Shown here: positions 41,055 to 51,430 of the stretch, one piece after another
How the letters are laid out: each line of letters begins with the position of its first letter
Position numbering within the stretch: position 1 is the first letter of the stretch
Assembly (NCBI GenBank): GCA_963736305.1
Contig: CAVTOD010000005.1
Span: 1,145,609-1,209,608 of the forward strand
Length of the DNA stretch: 64,000 nucleotides
Direction: 5' to 3'
Source: DASUPK01 sp963736305
GTDB taxonomy: Bacteria; Actinomycetota; Thermoleophilia; Solirubrobacterales; 70-9
Made by a program: the position numbers and the translations under genes
Notes under the pieces: model-generated
Databases searched by the model: none
What the model was told of the DNA's origin: nothing
The model's input: only the letters and a program-made list of their open reading frames with translations

Positions 41055-42269
41055 ATGAGTCCGGCCGACGGCGGCGACCAGACCAACACGATCACTCTCG
41101 CGGAGGCGAGCAAGATCGCCGGCGTCTCGGGCTCGACCCTGAAGCGATGGGCCGATGACGGTCTCGTCCCGGTCCAGGACGGCCGCTGGACGCCCGCGTC
41201 CGCGGCCCAGGCCCGGGTGATCGCGCGGATGAGGGAGAGGGGCTACTCCATCGAGGCGATCCGAGAGGCCGCTCGCGGCGGCCGGCTCGCCTTCGGCTAC
41301 ACAGAGGACCTCTTCCCGGTTCCGGAAGGCCACTACACGAGGGAGCAGGCCGCCGAGCGGACCGGGCTCGAGCCGGAGTTGATCGATCGGCTGATGACCC
41401 TGCTCGGCACTCCGATGGGAGCGGAGGGGATGCTGAACGAGCAGGACCTCGGCGCGATGCGCCACTGCGCCAACGTCCTCTCCTCCGGCTTCCCCCTCGT
41501 CGCGTTCCTCCAGCTCGTCCGGGTCTACGCCCAGTCGATCCGCAAGGTGGCCGATGCGGAGGTGCGGCTCTTCCACCTCTACATCCACGAGCCGTTGATC
41601 CAGGAGGAGGTGCCGCCGCTCGAGATCGCCGAGGAGATGGGCGAGCTCGCGGCCGACCTGCTTCCCGTGACCGGCCCGCTGATGGAGTACATGCATAACC
41701 GCTACCTGCGCTTCTACATCGAGCAGGACGTGGTGGGGCACATGGAGGCCGACATCGGCGGGGCCGGCCGCGGCCTCGCCCGAGTCTCGATGACGTTCTG
41801 CTTCGTGGACCTCACCGGGTTCACCCGGTTCACCGAGGAGGAGGGGGACGAGGAGGCGCTCGACATGATCGAGCGTTTCGTCGACACGGTCGAGGCGACT
41901 CTGCCGAACGAGGCGACGATCGTGAAGACGATCGGCGACGAGGTGATGGTGGTCTCCCCGGAGCCGTCGACGCTCACGGAGTGGGCCGTCGGGTTCCTGG
42001 CCCTCTTCCAGGAGCGGCCTCAGCCGCGGGTCGGCATCCACCACGGCGCGGCGGTGTTCAGGGACGGGGACTACTTCGGCGGCGACGTCAACCTCGCGCA
42101 CCGAGTGGTGACGAGGGCGCTGGGCGGCGAGGTCCTGGTCACCGAGGACCTGGTCAAGGCGATCAGCAATTCGGACTTCCTTCGCTTCGACCCGATCGGC
42201 GAGGTGGTCCTGAAGGGGTTCCCCGACGCGATCTCTCTCTATATAGCCCGCCCTGCGATGGAGGACTAG
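41055..42269 (+). CDS. MerR-type HTH fused to class III adenylate/guanylate cyclase
   Basis: 404 residues. Residues 12-75 are a MerR-like winged helix (TLAEASKIAGVSGSTLKRWA, RVIARMRERGYSIEAIREAA). About 85-220 is an all-helical regulatory region with a second HTH-like turn (YTREQAAERTGLEPELIDRL). Residues 235-400 are a cyclase domain with metal aspartates in FCFVDLTGFTRFTEEEG and KTIGDEVMVVS and the RVGIHHGAAVFRDGDYFGG strand. The N-terminal region resembles the autoinhibitory half of Rv1264-like mycobacterial cyclases. It is cytosolic. The stop overlaps the convergent CAP gene by 4 bp. Confidence 0.83.
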   Translation: MSPADGGDQTNTITLAEASKIAGVSGSTLKRWADDGLVPVQDGRWTPASAAQARVIARMRERGYSIEAIREAARGGRLAFGYTEDLFPVPEGHYTREQAAERTGLEPELIDRLMTLLGTPMGAEGMLNEQDLGAMRHCANVLSSGFPLVAFLQLVRVYAQSIRKVADAEVRLFHLYIHEPLIQEEVPPLEIAEEMGELAADLLPVTGPLMEYMHNRYLRFYIEQDVVGHMEADIGGAGRGLARVSMTFCFVDLTGFTRFTEEEGDEEALDMIERFVDTVEATLPNEATIVKTIGDEVMVVSPEPSTLTEWAVGFLALFQERPQPRVGIHHGAAVFRDGDYFGGDVNLAHRVVTRALGGEVLVTEDLVKAISNSDFLRFDPIGEVVLKGFPDAISLYIARPAMED

Positions 42270-42904
42270 TGACGGTGCTTGTGGAGCATGTGAGCCTTCC
42301 GGGCCTTCCGGGCCTTATGGGCCTTGGCCTTGCTCTTTGACCCATTGTGGGCGACGGTCCGGTAGCCGTACTCGCTCGAGACGGTGACCCCGGTCAGGTC
42401 GCTCTTGCTCACCGGCGTGCCGGCCAGCGCCGCGACTCCGAGCTCACGGAAGGTCGGGCGGAGGAGGTTCTCGCGGTGCGGCGGGCTGTTCATCCAGGCC
42501 GTGACCAGCGCCTGCGGCGTGCTCAGCGGGCCGGTGCCCCAGACGAGGTTCTCGCCGACGGTCCAGGTCCGGGCGCCCTGCATGTATCCGGTCGACTCGA
42601 TCCGGTCCATGAAGGTGAGCCCGGCGGGGGAGGTGTGCTCGAAGTAGCTCTCGTCGATCATCTCGTTCGAGTGGCTCATCGCGGCCTGATCGAGGTCACT
42701 GTTCGTGGTGACGGGCTGCAGGCCGTAGGAGGTGCGCTCGTCGTTGATCAGGCAGGTGATCGAGGTCTCCATCTGGGCCTCGCCGAGACCGGTGATTTCG
42801 GTGTTGACCGGGCCGCAGTCGGCCGCCGAGGCCGACCCGCTGGCCACGAGGGTCCAGGTCGCCGCGACGGCGATGAGGCTGAGGATTTTTCTTTGTCTCG
42901 ACAC
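42266..42904 (-). CDS. Secreted CAP/SCP-domain protein
   Basis: 212 residues. A signal peptide (ILSLIAVAATWTLVASGSASA) precedes a CAP domain at about 45-170: INDERTSYGLQPVTTNSDLD, MSHSNEMIDESYFEHTSPAG, WTVGENLVWGTG and WMNSPPHRENLLRPTFRELG. The conserved His/Glu cavity residues are present. A lysine/histidine-rich tail (AKAHKARKARKAHMLHKHRH) could bind metal or cell-wall polymers. GTG 42904. The second CAP gene on the same strand starts 642 bp upstream at 43546 and ends at 43025. Function outside the cell unknown. Confidence 0.85.
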   Translation of the reverse strand: MSRQRKILSLIAVAATWTLVASGSASAADCGPVNTEITGLGEAQMETSITCLINDERTSYGLQPVTTNSDLDQAAMSHSNEMIDESYFEHTSPAGLTFMDRIESTGYMQGARTWTVGENLVWGTGPLSTPQALVTAWMNSPPHRENLLRPTFRELGVAALAGTPVSKSDLTGVTVSSEYGYRTVAHNGSKSKAKAHKARKARKAHMLHKHRH

Positions 42905-43024
42905 ATGGTGTGCATCGAGTGCTCAGCGAATGACTGAACGCGGGCAGCCGATCATTAGCCGCGCGTCCTTTAGCCCGGGTGCCTGGCGCCTGGACCTTTC
43001 GCCGTTGGGAAAACTGAGTAGGCG

Positions 43025-43546
43025 CTAGTTGCGCGTGCCCAGATCCGCGGTGTAGGTGGCCGCGTTGTGCCCGAAGTGGGCGAACGGGGCGCCCTTGGTC
43101 ATGCCGATGCCGATATCGCGGAAGCCGCCGAGCAGAACCCTGCGGTGCTCCGGGCTCTTCATCCAGGACGCAACCAGCCTTTTCGGGGTACCCCGCCGGC
43201 CCGGCCCCCAGCCGAGGTTCTCCCCGACCGTCCAGACCGTCGCGCCGGCCAGGTACCCGCTGTGGCGAATCCTGCGCGCGGCATTCCCGTGGGAGTAGGA
43301 GTTGTGCTTGGCCATGGCGACCGCATGGCCCTCGGCCGAGCTGTTCAGATTCGCGTTTTCCTGCAGAGCCCCGAGCCCCGAGTGCGCACGGCGCGCGTTG
43401 ATCAGGCAGAGGACGGCCTGCCTCGCGAGCTGCTCGCTGAGCTTGGCCGGCGACTTCGCCTCGCCGACGCAGGCATCCGCGGCGGCGACCGGTCCGATCG
43501 CCGCGAGAGCCGTCAGGGCAAGGAATATGAGGGGTCCCCTTCGCAT
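43025..43546 (-). CDS. Secreted CAP/SCP-domain protein, second copy
   Basis: 173 residues. A signal peptide (LIFLALTALAAIGPVAAADA) and CAP domain: LINARRAHSGLGALQENANL, AMAKHNSYSHGN, VWTVGENLGWGPGRRGTPKR and WMKSPEHRRVLLGGFRDIGI. It shares the plan of the gene ending at 42266 but lacks the Lys/His tail; the two are probably diverged duplicates. The spacer of 120 bp between them holds no obvious promoter hexamer. The start ATG 43546 lies 40 bp from the divergent tilS start. Confidence 0.85.
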   Translation of the reverse strand: MRRGPLIFLALTALAAIGPVAAADACVGEAKSPAKLSEQLARQAVLCLINARRAHSGLGALQENANLNSSAEGHAVAMAKHNSYSHGNAARRIRHSGYLAGATVWTVGENLGWGPGRRGTPKRLVASWMKSPEHRRVLLGGFRDIGIGMTKGAPFAHFGHNAATYTADLGTRN

Positions 43547-43586
43547 CGAGGAGGCGGGCTGTATAGCGGTTCTTAGAATCGGGGGC

Positions 43587-44930
43587 ATGGCGGACGTAAC
43601 GGCGCTTACGGTCCTCGCCCGGGTCGTACGGGAGAGCGGCCTGATCCCCCAGGGCACCAGTGGCGTTGTCCTCGTGTCGGGTGGCGCGGACTCGGCGGCC
43701 GCCGCGGCGGGCATCGTCGAGGCGCTCGGTGCCGATCAAGTGGTCGGACTCCATCTCAACCATGGCCTCCGGCCTGAGTCCGACGACGACCAGCGGACCT
43801 GTGAGGAGCTCTGCGCCACGCTTGGAATCGAAGTCGAGGTGGAGCGCCCCGGGTTGGGCAGCGGGAACGTCCAGGCCGAGGCGCGGCGAGCGCGGTACGC
43901 GGCGGCCGAGCGAACCCGGCTGGCCAGGGGCCTCGACTGGATCGCGACAGGCCACACCAGGACGGACCTTGCCGAGACGGTTCTCTACCGGCTCGCGACC
44001 TCGCCGGGGCGTCGCGCGCTGCTCGGCCTGCGGGCGCGGCGCGGGCATGTCGTCCGCCCGATTCTCTCGCTCGACAGAGAGGGGGCGCGTCGCCTCGTCC
44101 AGCAGGCGGGCCTCCCGTTCGCCGACGATCCGACGAACGAGCAGCCCCTGTTCGCGCGGAACCGGATCCGCAACGAGGTGCTCCCGGTGTTGCGCGAGAT
44201 CGGCCCGGAGGCCGAGTCGACGATCGCCGAGACTCATGCCGAGCTCGCCGAGGAGGGCGAGGTGCTCGACCGGCTGGCGGCCCAGACCATCTCCGAATCC
44301 GGGGCCGACGCCGCTGGGGCGATCGGCCGCGATGCCCTTGCCCAGATGGACGGCGCGATCCGCCGCCTGGTCCTCCGCCTGATGGCCGAGCGCGCCGCGG
44401 GCGGACCGGTACCCCTCGGAAGGTCGCGCGCCGATGAGATCTGGAGGTTGGTGAACCAGCCCGAGGGCGGGGTGATCGAGTTGGGCGATGGCGTGGACGC
44501 GCACGCGGAGCAGGGCCATGTCCGCTTCACGTCGGGGCCGTCGCTCCATTTGGCGGAGGAGGAGCTGACGGTGCCGGGTGTGTGCCGCTTCGGCACCTGG
44601 GAGGTGAGGGCCGAGCTGGAGCGGGGTGTGCCGCCGGCCGAGGGCGCGGACCGCGCCGTGCTCGACCCCAAGGCGATCGGGCGATCGGTCACCGTGAGGG
44701 CCTGGCGCGACGGGGACCGGATGCGGCCCCTGGGCCTCGACGGCACCAAATCCCTCCAGGACCTGTTCACCGATCGCAAGGTGCCGAGGTCGCTGCGGCA
44801 CGCCCTGCCCGTGATCACCGCGAACGGGCGGGTCGCCTGGATCGCGGGGGTGGCGGTCTCGGAGGAGTTCGCCGCAAAGCCCGGCGCTTCGGAGTCGGCC
44901 GTCCTCAGGGCATCCCAGGCCGGTCCATAA
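43587..44930 (+). CDS. tilS: tRNA(Ile)-lysidine synthase
   Basis: 447 residues. The N-terminal PP-loop ATPase VLVSGGADSAAAAA (SGGxDS) is followed by GLHLNHGLRPESDDD and ATGHTRTDLAETVLYRL, then FADDPTNEQPLFARNRIRNEVLP, all typical TilS. The C-terminal part (about 370-440, RAWRDGDRMRPLG.DGTKSLQDLFTDRKVPRS) is the TilS substrate-binding domain. It makes lysidine at the wobble base of tRNA-Ile(CAU). ATG 43587 has TAGAAT 7 nt upstream (43574-43579). It opens the housekeeping run shared with Bacillus; hpt follows. Confidence 0.95.
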   Translation: MADVTALTVLARVVRESGLIPQGTSGVVLVSGGADSAAAAAGIVEALGADQVVGLHLNHGLRPESDDDQRTCEELCATLGIEVEVERPGLGSGNVQAEARRARYAAAERTRLARGLDWIATGHTRTDLAETVLYRLATSPGRRALLGLRARRGHVVRPILSLDREGARRLVQQAGLPFADDPTNEQPLFARNRIRNEVLPVLREIGPEAESTIAETHAELAEEGEVLDRLAAQTISESGADAAGAIGRDALAQMDGAIRRLVLRLMAERAAGGPVPLGRSRADEIWRLVNQPEGGVIELGDGVDAHAEQGHVRFTSGPSLHLAEEELTVPGVCRFGTWEVRAELERGVPPAEGADRAVLDPKAIGRSVTVRAWRDGDRMRPLGLDGTKSLQDLFTDRKVPRSLRHALPVITANGRVAWIAGVAVSEEFAAKPGASESAVLRASQAGP

Positions 44931-44940
44931 ACTCCGGCTG

Positions 44941-45486
44941 GTGGGAACCGACGACGCAATCGGCGAGGTGCTCGTCTCCGAGGAGGACCTGCAGCGCCGG
45001 GTCGCGGAGCTCGCCGCTGAGGTGAGCCGCGACTACGAGGGTCGCGCGCCGCTGCTCGTCGCGATCCTGAAGGGTGCGGTTCCGTTCCTGGCTGATCTGA
45101 TGCGCAACATGGAGATCGACTGCGAGCTCGATTTCATGGCGGTGTCGAGCTATGGCTCGTCGACCGACTCGTCGGGCGTCGTCCGGATCCTCAAGGACCT
45201 CGACGCGCCGATCGCTGACCGCGACGTCCTGATCGTTGAGGACATCATCGACTCGGGTCTCACCCTCCATTACCTGCTCCGCAACCTTCAGGCCCGCGGG
45301 CCGCGGTCCATCGAGGTCTGCGCGCTGCTCACCAAGCCGGAGCGGCGGCGGGTGGATCTGCCGGTCCGCTACGTCGGCTTCGAGATCCCCAACGAGTTCG
45401 CGATCGGGTACGGCCTCGACCACCGTCAGCGCTACAGAAACCTCTCCTATGTGGCAGCCCTGCGGGAAAACCCGCAGGGGCGCTAG
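44941..45486 (+). CDS. hpt: Hypoxanthine phosphoribosyltransferase
   Basis: 181 residues. The PRPP loop VLIVEDIIDSGLTLHYLL and the upstream LLVAILKGAVPFLADLMR and DFMAVSSYGSSTDSSG are diagnostic. It converts hypoxanthine and guanine to IMP and GMP. GTG 44941 is preceded by TAAACT exactly 7 nt away (44928-44933); the first three bases of that hexamer are the tilS stop codon. hpt therefore probably has its own leaderless promoter as well as read-through from tilS. ftsH follows. Confidence 0.94.
   Translation: MGTDDAIGEVLVSEEDLQRRVAELAAEVSRDYEGRAPLLVAILKGAVPFLADLMRNMEIDCELDFMAVSSYGSSTDSSGVVRILKDLDAPIADRDVLIVEDIIDSGLTLHYLLRNLQARGPRSIEVCALLTKPERRRVDLPVRYVGFEIPNEFAIGYGLDHRQRYRNLSYVAALRENPQGR
45458..45479 (+). 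terminator. Perfect hairpin at the 3' end of hpt
   Basis: CCCTGCGGG-AAAA-CCCGCAGGG, a 9-bp stem with an AAAA loop, lies inside the last codons of hpt just before its stop. No T-run follows. It could end or attenuate the tilS-hpt message before ftsH, or simply stabilise the 3' end. Confidence 0.45.
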
Positions 45487-45561
45487 AGCTACGCTGGTAC
45501 CCTCGCCAAATAGATCCGGGTCCGCATATTCGGCTAAACCCCGGGCAGAGGAACTTCCACT

Positions 45562-47523
<1,962 letters not shown>

Positions 47524-47570
47524 CCTCTACACCGGCCGCTCGCGGAAGAGGCGGCCGGGATACTTCGGCA

Positions 47571-47894
47571 ATGCGTCTTGTCGCGATAGCTGGCGTGGTC
47601 ACCCTCTTCGTTGCCGGGTGTGGCGGTGGGTCTGGCGGGAGCCAGGCGGACAAGGACAAGGCAATCGCCGCTGCCAAGTTCCTCTACGTCGGTCAGGGCA
47701 AGCGCGATCTCAGCAGCGGGCCCTGCCTTTCGGAGAGCCTGCCCGGCATCTCGGATTGGGCCGTTGACATTGCCCACGATCCGCGGCAGGCCGTCGACGA
47801 CCAGCCCGCCAATCAGTGCCAGAGCTTTCGCGACGGACAGACGCATCACTTCGTCGAGCTGGCTCCCGACGGCCAGTTGATCAGGGCCCAGTAG
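47571..47894 (+). CDS. Small secreted lipoprotein, unknown function
   Basis: 107 residues. Signal and lipobox LFVAGC at about residues 12-17, a glycine/serine linker, then a compact domain with two cysteines (GPCLSESLPG, NQCQSFRDGQ) that could form a disulfide. GATACT lies 7 nt upstream of ATG 47571, a plausible leaderless promoter. It sits between ftsH and folP, where related genomes often carry folE. folP follows after 9 bp, so they are probably co-transcribed. No family recognised. Confidence 0.65.
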   Translation: MRLVAIAGVVTLFVAGCGGGSGGSQADKDKAIAAAKFLYVGQGKRDLSSGPCLSESLPGISDWAVDIAHDPRQAVDDQPANQCQSFRDGQTHHFVELAPDGQLIRAQ

Positions 47895-47903
47895 GAGGAC
47901 GAC

Positions 47904-48716
47904 TTGGAGCCGGCTCTGATCATGGGGATCGTCAACGTGACGCCCGACTCGTTCTCGGACGGCGGCGAGTTTCTCGACGCCGACTGCGCCATCCCCCATG
48001 GGCGCGAGCTCGCTGGGGGGGGCGCCGACATCCTCGACATCGGCGGGGAGTCCACGCGGCCGGGCGCGGCGGCGGTCGATGCCGAGGAGGAGCTCAGGCG
48101 CACCCGGCCCGTCGTCGAGGCCCTCTCCCGCGACGGCTTGCGCGTCTCCATAGACACATCCAAGGTCGCGGTGGCACAGGCCACGCTCGATGCCGGGGCC
48201 GCGATGGTCAATGACGTCACCGCGCTCCGGGCCGAGCCGGACCTCGCCGGTCTCTGTGCGGACCGCGGTTGCGAGATCGTGCTGATGCACATGCTCGGGG
48301 ACCCGCGGACCATGCAGGAGAACCCCGTCTATGACGACGTCGTCGACGACGTCAAGTCATTTCTCGCCGAGCGGATCGAATTCGCGGTGTCTGAGGGCAT
48401 CGACGAGCAGCGGATCTGGGTCGACCCCGGCATCGGTTTCGGGAAGACGGTGGAGCACAATCTCGAGCTCCATCGCAGGCTCGGCGAGCTGGCGGACCTC
48501 GGGAGGCCGCTTGCCTTCGGCTCATCGCGAAAGAGCTTCATCGGCAAGCTCACCGGCGCCGAGGTCGATCGGCGGCTCGGCGGCACGATCGCCTCGAACG
48601 TGGTCGCCTACGCCAACGGCGCCCGGATGCTCCGCGTCCATGACGTCGAGCCGATGCGGCAGGCGCTCAGCATTGCCGAGGCGATCCTGGATCCGGATCG
48701 TGCGGCGGTTCGCTAG
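47904..48716 (+). CDS. folP: Dihydropteroate synthase
   Basis: 270 residues, the target of sulfonamides; it joins p-aminobenzoate to dihydropterin pyrophosphate. All signatures are present: MGIVNVTPDSFSDGGEF, DIGGESTRPGA, RVSIDTSK, VNDVTAL, LMHMLGDPRTM, WVDPGIGFGKT and FGSSRKSFIGKL. TTG 47904 has a strong AGGAGGA site. The stop overlaps the convergent alpha/beta hydrolase by 4 bp, which separates folP from folB and folK further on. Confidence 0.95.
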   Translation: MEPALIMGIVNVTPDSFSDGGEFLDADCAIPHGRELAGGGADILDIGGESTRPGAAAVDAEEELRRTRPVVEALSRDGLRVSIDTSKVAVAQATLDAGAAMVNDVTALRAEPDLAGLCADRGCEIVLMHMLGDPRTMQENPVYDDVVDDVKSFLAERIEFAVSEGIDEQRIWVDPGIGFGKTVEHNLELHRRLGELADLGRPLAFGSSRKSFIGKLTGAEVDRRLGGTIASNVVAYANGARMLRVHDVEPMRQALSIAEAILDPDRAAVR

Positions 48717-49645
48717 GCGACGAACTCCCGGATCAGCGAGTTGACCTTCTCCGGCCGCTCGTAGGGCACCCAGTGCCCCGCCCCGGGGACGATCTCAACG
48801 CGCAGCTCGGGGACCCATTCGCTCAAGCCCCGGGTCAATGACGGGAGCAGCGCGGCATCGTTCTCACCCCAGATCACGAGGGTCGGAACCCTGACGGTCT
48901 GCGAAGTGATCTTGCTCTCGTATTCCTCCGGCACCCCGGCGGCGGCGACCTGTTCTCCCATGCGCGCCGCGCGGTAGTAGTTGAGCCCACCGCGCAGCGC
49001 ACCCGGCTGGCCCCAGGCCTCGTGGTAGACGGCGCGGTCGGCGTCCGAGAGCTGCGCTCCCTGGCCACCGATGCGCTGCAGCAGGTCATCCATGAGGGAG
49101 AAGTCGTTCGCCGTGAGCATGTCCTCCGGTCCGGGCGAGGGCCTCGAGAACTCGAGCATGTAGTTGACGGCGTGGCGCTGCTTGGGGCTCTCGCGGAGGT
49201 CGCGGCTCCAGGTGAACGGCGGGGCGCCGTCGACGACGACCAAACGTTCGAGCAGCTCCGGATATTTCATCGCGAAGGCCCAGGAGACGATGCCGCCCCA
49301 GTCGTGGCCGACCAGGGTCAGCGGGGCGATCCCGAGTTGCTCGACCAGCTCGCGCACGTCGGCGAGCAGGTGGCGCATCCGGTAGGCCTCGACGTCCTCG
49401 GGCCGGCAGGAGAGGTTGTAGCCGCGCATGTCCGGGGCGTAGACGGCGTGGTCCTCCCCCAGGTCCGCGAGCTGCCGGCGCCACAGGAACCAGAACTGCG
49501 GGAAGCCGTGCAGGAAGAGGATCGGCTTGCCCTCTCCACGGGTGACGTAGTGCATCCGGCATTCGGCGAGCTCGGCGAAGTGGTGGGAGACCTGGGTAGA
49601 GGACTCCCCCTGGGCGAGCAGCGTCGTCTCCGTGGGGGGGTCCAC
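48713..49645 (-). CDS. Alpha/beta hydrolase (epoxide-hydrolase-like)
   Basis: 310 residues. The oxyanion region LFLHGFPQFWFLWRRQL (HGxP) and the nucleophile elbow LVGHDWGGIVSWAFA with Asp as nucleophile fit the epoxide hydrolase/haloalkane dehalogenase subgroup; the catalytic His is in PGAGHWVPYERPE. WGENDAALLP carries the acid region. GTG 49645 is the first start before the conserved part. It lies antisense between folP and folB, an insertion into the folate gene order. Substrate unknown. Confidence 0.85.
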   Translation of the reverse strand: MDPPTETTLLAQGESSTQVSHHFAELAECRMHYVTRGEGKPILFLHGFPQFWFLWRRQLADLGEDHAVYAPDMRGYNLSCRPEDVEAYRMRHLLADVRELVEQLGIAPLTLVGHDWGGIVSWAFAMKYPELLERLVVVDGAPPFTWSRDLRESPKQRHAVNYMLEFSRPSPGPEDMLTANDFSLMDDLLQRIGGQGAQLSDADRAVYHEAWGQPGALRGGLNYYRAARMGEQVAAAGVPEEYESKITSQTVRVPTLVIWGENDAALLPSLTRGLSEWVPELRVEIVPGAGHWVPYERPEKVNSLIREFVA

Positions 49646-49710
49646 CGTCCTAGTCCTATCAGTCCCCGCCCGCAGCGGAGCAGCGCGGGCCGGTGGGGTA
49701 CGTTGGGGCA

Positions 49711-50133
49711 ATGGACGAGCACGAGCAAGACGCGCATCCGTCGGTCGAGGTCGAGATTCGCGGCCTCTCCATATACACGCACCACGGCGTCACGGACGCG
49801 GAGCAGGAAGTGGGGCAGCGGCTCGACTTCGATCTCACCTTCGACGTGCCCGATTGCGACGCAGTGCTCACCGACCGCGTCGAGGACACCGTGGATTACT
49901 CCGAGGTCTGCGACATCGTCGCCCTCGCGGCGACGGACAAGAGCTACCGGACCCTCGAGCGGCTCTGCCAGGTGGTTGCCGGCCGGCTGATGGAGCGCTT
50001 CGAGTGCGAGTCGGTTCGCGTCCGCGCGGCCAAGCCGGAGCCGCCGCTGCCATACGTCGTCCAGGAGGCCGGGGTCGAGGTGACCCTCGAGCGATCGCTC
50101 GATCGCGAGTCGGACGACGAGGAGGGCGTCTGA
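49711..50133 (+). CDS. folB: Dihydroneopterin aldolase
   Basis: 140 residues. VEVEIRGLSIYTHHGVTDAE is the family N-terminus, with EVGQRLDFDLTF, the substrate motif TVDYSEVCDIV and LCQVVAGRLMERFECESVRV following. It cleaves dihydroneopterin to hydroxymethyl-dihydropterin, the substrate of the next enzyme. ATG 49711 has TACGTT 6 nt upstream (49699-49704). The stop TGA overlaps the proposed CTG start of folK. An extra acidic C-terminus (RESDDEEGV) is present. Confidence 0.94.
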   Translation: MDEHEQDAHPSVEVEIRGLSIYTHHGVTDAEQEVGQRLDFDLTFDVPDCDAVLTDRVEDTVDYSEVCDIVALAATDKSYRTLERLCQVVAGRLMERFECESVRVRAAKPEPPLPYVVQEAGVEVTLERSLDRESDDEEGV

Positions 50134-50645
50134 GCGAGGGGGCCGCGGAGCGGGTCGGTTATCTGGGCCTGGGCTCCAACGTCGGGGACCGCGAGGCGCA
50201 GCTGCGCGGAGCGATCGAGAAGCTGCGCGCACACGGCATCGCGGTCGAGGCGGCCTCGTCTCTCTATGAGACAGAGCCGGTGGGGAAGATCCTCGACCAG
50301 CCCGACTTCCTGAACGGCGCCGCTCGCATCCGGACCGCGCTGCGGCCCGAGGAGCTGCTGGAGGTCTGCAAGGCGATCGAGGCCGAGCAGGGCCGCGAAT
50401 CCGGCGGCCCTCGCCACGGCCCCCGGCCGATCGACATCGACCTGCTCCTCCTCGGCGACATCGAGATGAGCTCGGAGCGGCTCACGTTGCCCCACCCCGA
50501 GGTGACCTCGCGGCGGTTCGTGCTCGCCCCGCTCCTGGAGCTCGACCCCGACCTGCGCCTGCCCGATGACACGGTCCTTGGGCAGGCGCTCGAGTCGCTC
50601 GGCCCCGGGCAACGCGTCAACCGCGTCGGCGGGCCGCCCGCCTAG
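50130..50645 (+). CDS. folK: HPPK (2-amino-4-hydroxy-6-hydroxymethyldihydropteridine pyrophosphokinase), CTG start proposed
   Basis: 171 residues reading (M)SEGAAERVGYLGLGSNVGDR, then SSLYETEPVG, GPRHGPRPIDIDLLLLGDIE and LPHPEVTSRRFVLAPLLEL, all diagnostic for HPPK. It passes pyrophosphate to hydroxymethyl-dihydropterin for FolP. In this frame there is no ATG, GTG or TTG between the end of folB and the GLGSN motif. CTG 50130 overlaps the folB stop as CTGA and has AGGAGGG three bases upstream, so CTG initiation by translational coupling is the best reading. Function is certain; the start is inferred. Confidence 0.93.
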   Translation: MSEGAAERVGYLGLGSNVGDREAQLRGAIEKLRAHGIAVEAASSLYETEPVGKILDQPDFLNGAARIRTALRPEELLEVCKAIEAEQGRESGGPRHGPRPIDIDLLLLGDIEMSSERLTLPHPEVTSRRFVLAPLLELDPDLRLPDDTVLGQALESLGPGQRVNRVGGPPA

Positions 50646-50652
50646 AGGCGAA

Positions 50653-51393
50653 TCAGGCCGTCAGGCCCTGGAGCCACTCCGGCGGGAAGACCGGGGGCGT
50701 GCGGCCGGGAAATTCCGGAACGATGCGCATGGCCAGCTCTCCGGCCGGGCGCTTCTCGATCGCGGGGCGCAGGTCGTCGAAGGTCATGGCCAGCCTGACG
50801 CTGGGGGCGATCTGATAATCGGCGGCATTCGGCTCGCTGCCACCCATGACCCCATCCGAGATCCAGCCGTCGATCCTGTCGAGATCCGCCGGCAACGTGG
50901 CGAGGCCGGCCCGCACATTCTCGTCGGTCGCCTCGTTGAGCCGCGCGGCGGCGGCGACGAGCGGACCACCGGTCTTGACTGCGAGACCGACCGGCACGCC
51001 GAGGCGGGCGCCCTCCGAGTAGCTCGCCATCGGCGCTCGATCGCGCTTGAACGCCCACCAGCTGAACTGGCGCGGGATCTGCTGGAAGCTGTCGCCCCAG
51101 GTCTCGGCCTGCTCCACCTTGGCGCGGGCGTCCGGATCGGCGGGGAGGAGCGGTGGATCGGGCTGAATCCGGTCGAGCTCGCGCGCGATCTCCCGAGAGC
51201 CCTGGACGCGAGTGCCGTTGAGCTTCAGGGCGGGCACGGTATTCCGCGGAAACCGCATCGCGCGCAGCACGCCCTTCGAGATCACTGGCATCAGGTCGAC
51301 CCGCTTGAACGGAATCCCCTTCCGATCGAGCATCAGCATCGCGCTCCGCGATGGATGCGAGCCGGGAATCACGTAGAGCTTTGCCTCCCCCAT
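50653..51393 (-). CDS. Glutathione-S-transferase-fold protein
   Basis: 246 residues. The N-terminal thioredoxin-like domain (KLYVIPGSHPSRSAMLMLDR, FPRNTVPALKLNGTRVQGSR with the cis-Pro VPAL and the SR substrate turn) is followed by a helical C-terminal domain. Actinomycetota mostly lack glutathione, so the thiol partner is uncertain. ATG 51393 has TAGGAT 8 nt upstream (51402-51407). It is inserted antisense between folK and coaX. Confidence 0.82.
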   Translation of the reverse strand: MGEAKLYVIPGSHPSRSAMLMLDRKGIPFKRVDLMPVISKGVLRAMRFPRNTVPALKLNGTRVQGSREIARELDRIQPDPPLLPADPDARAKVEQAETWGDSFQQIPRQFSWWAFKRDRAPMASYSEGARLGVPVGLAVKTGGPLVAAAARLNEATDENVRAGLATLPADLDRIDGWISDGVMGGSEPNAADYQIAPSVRLAMTFDDLRPAIEKRPAGELAMRIVPEFPGRTPPVFPPEWLQGLTA

Positions 51394-51401
51394 TGCGGCT
51401 C

Positions 51402-51423
51402 ATCCTATTGGTGTCGTGATAAT
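51402..51423. promoter_or_regulatory. Paired divergent leaderless promoters (GST-like gene and coaX)
   Basis: The 37-bp gap holds TAGGAT (51407-51402, minus), 8 nt before ATG 51393, and GATAAT (51418-51423, plus), 7 nt before ATG 51431. No ribosome site is visible on either side. The second hexamer argues for coaX starting at 51431. Confidence 0.5.
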
Positions 51424-51430
51424 CCCGCGC

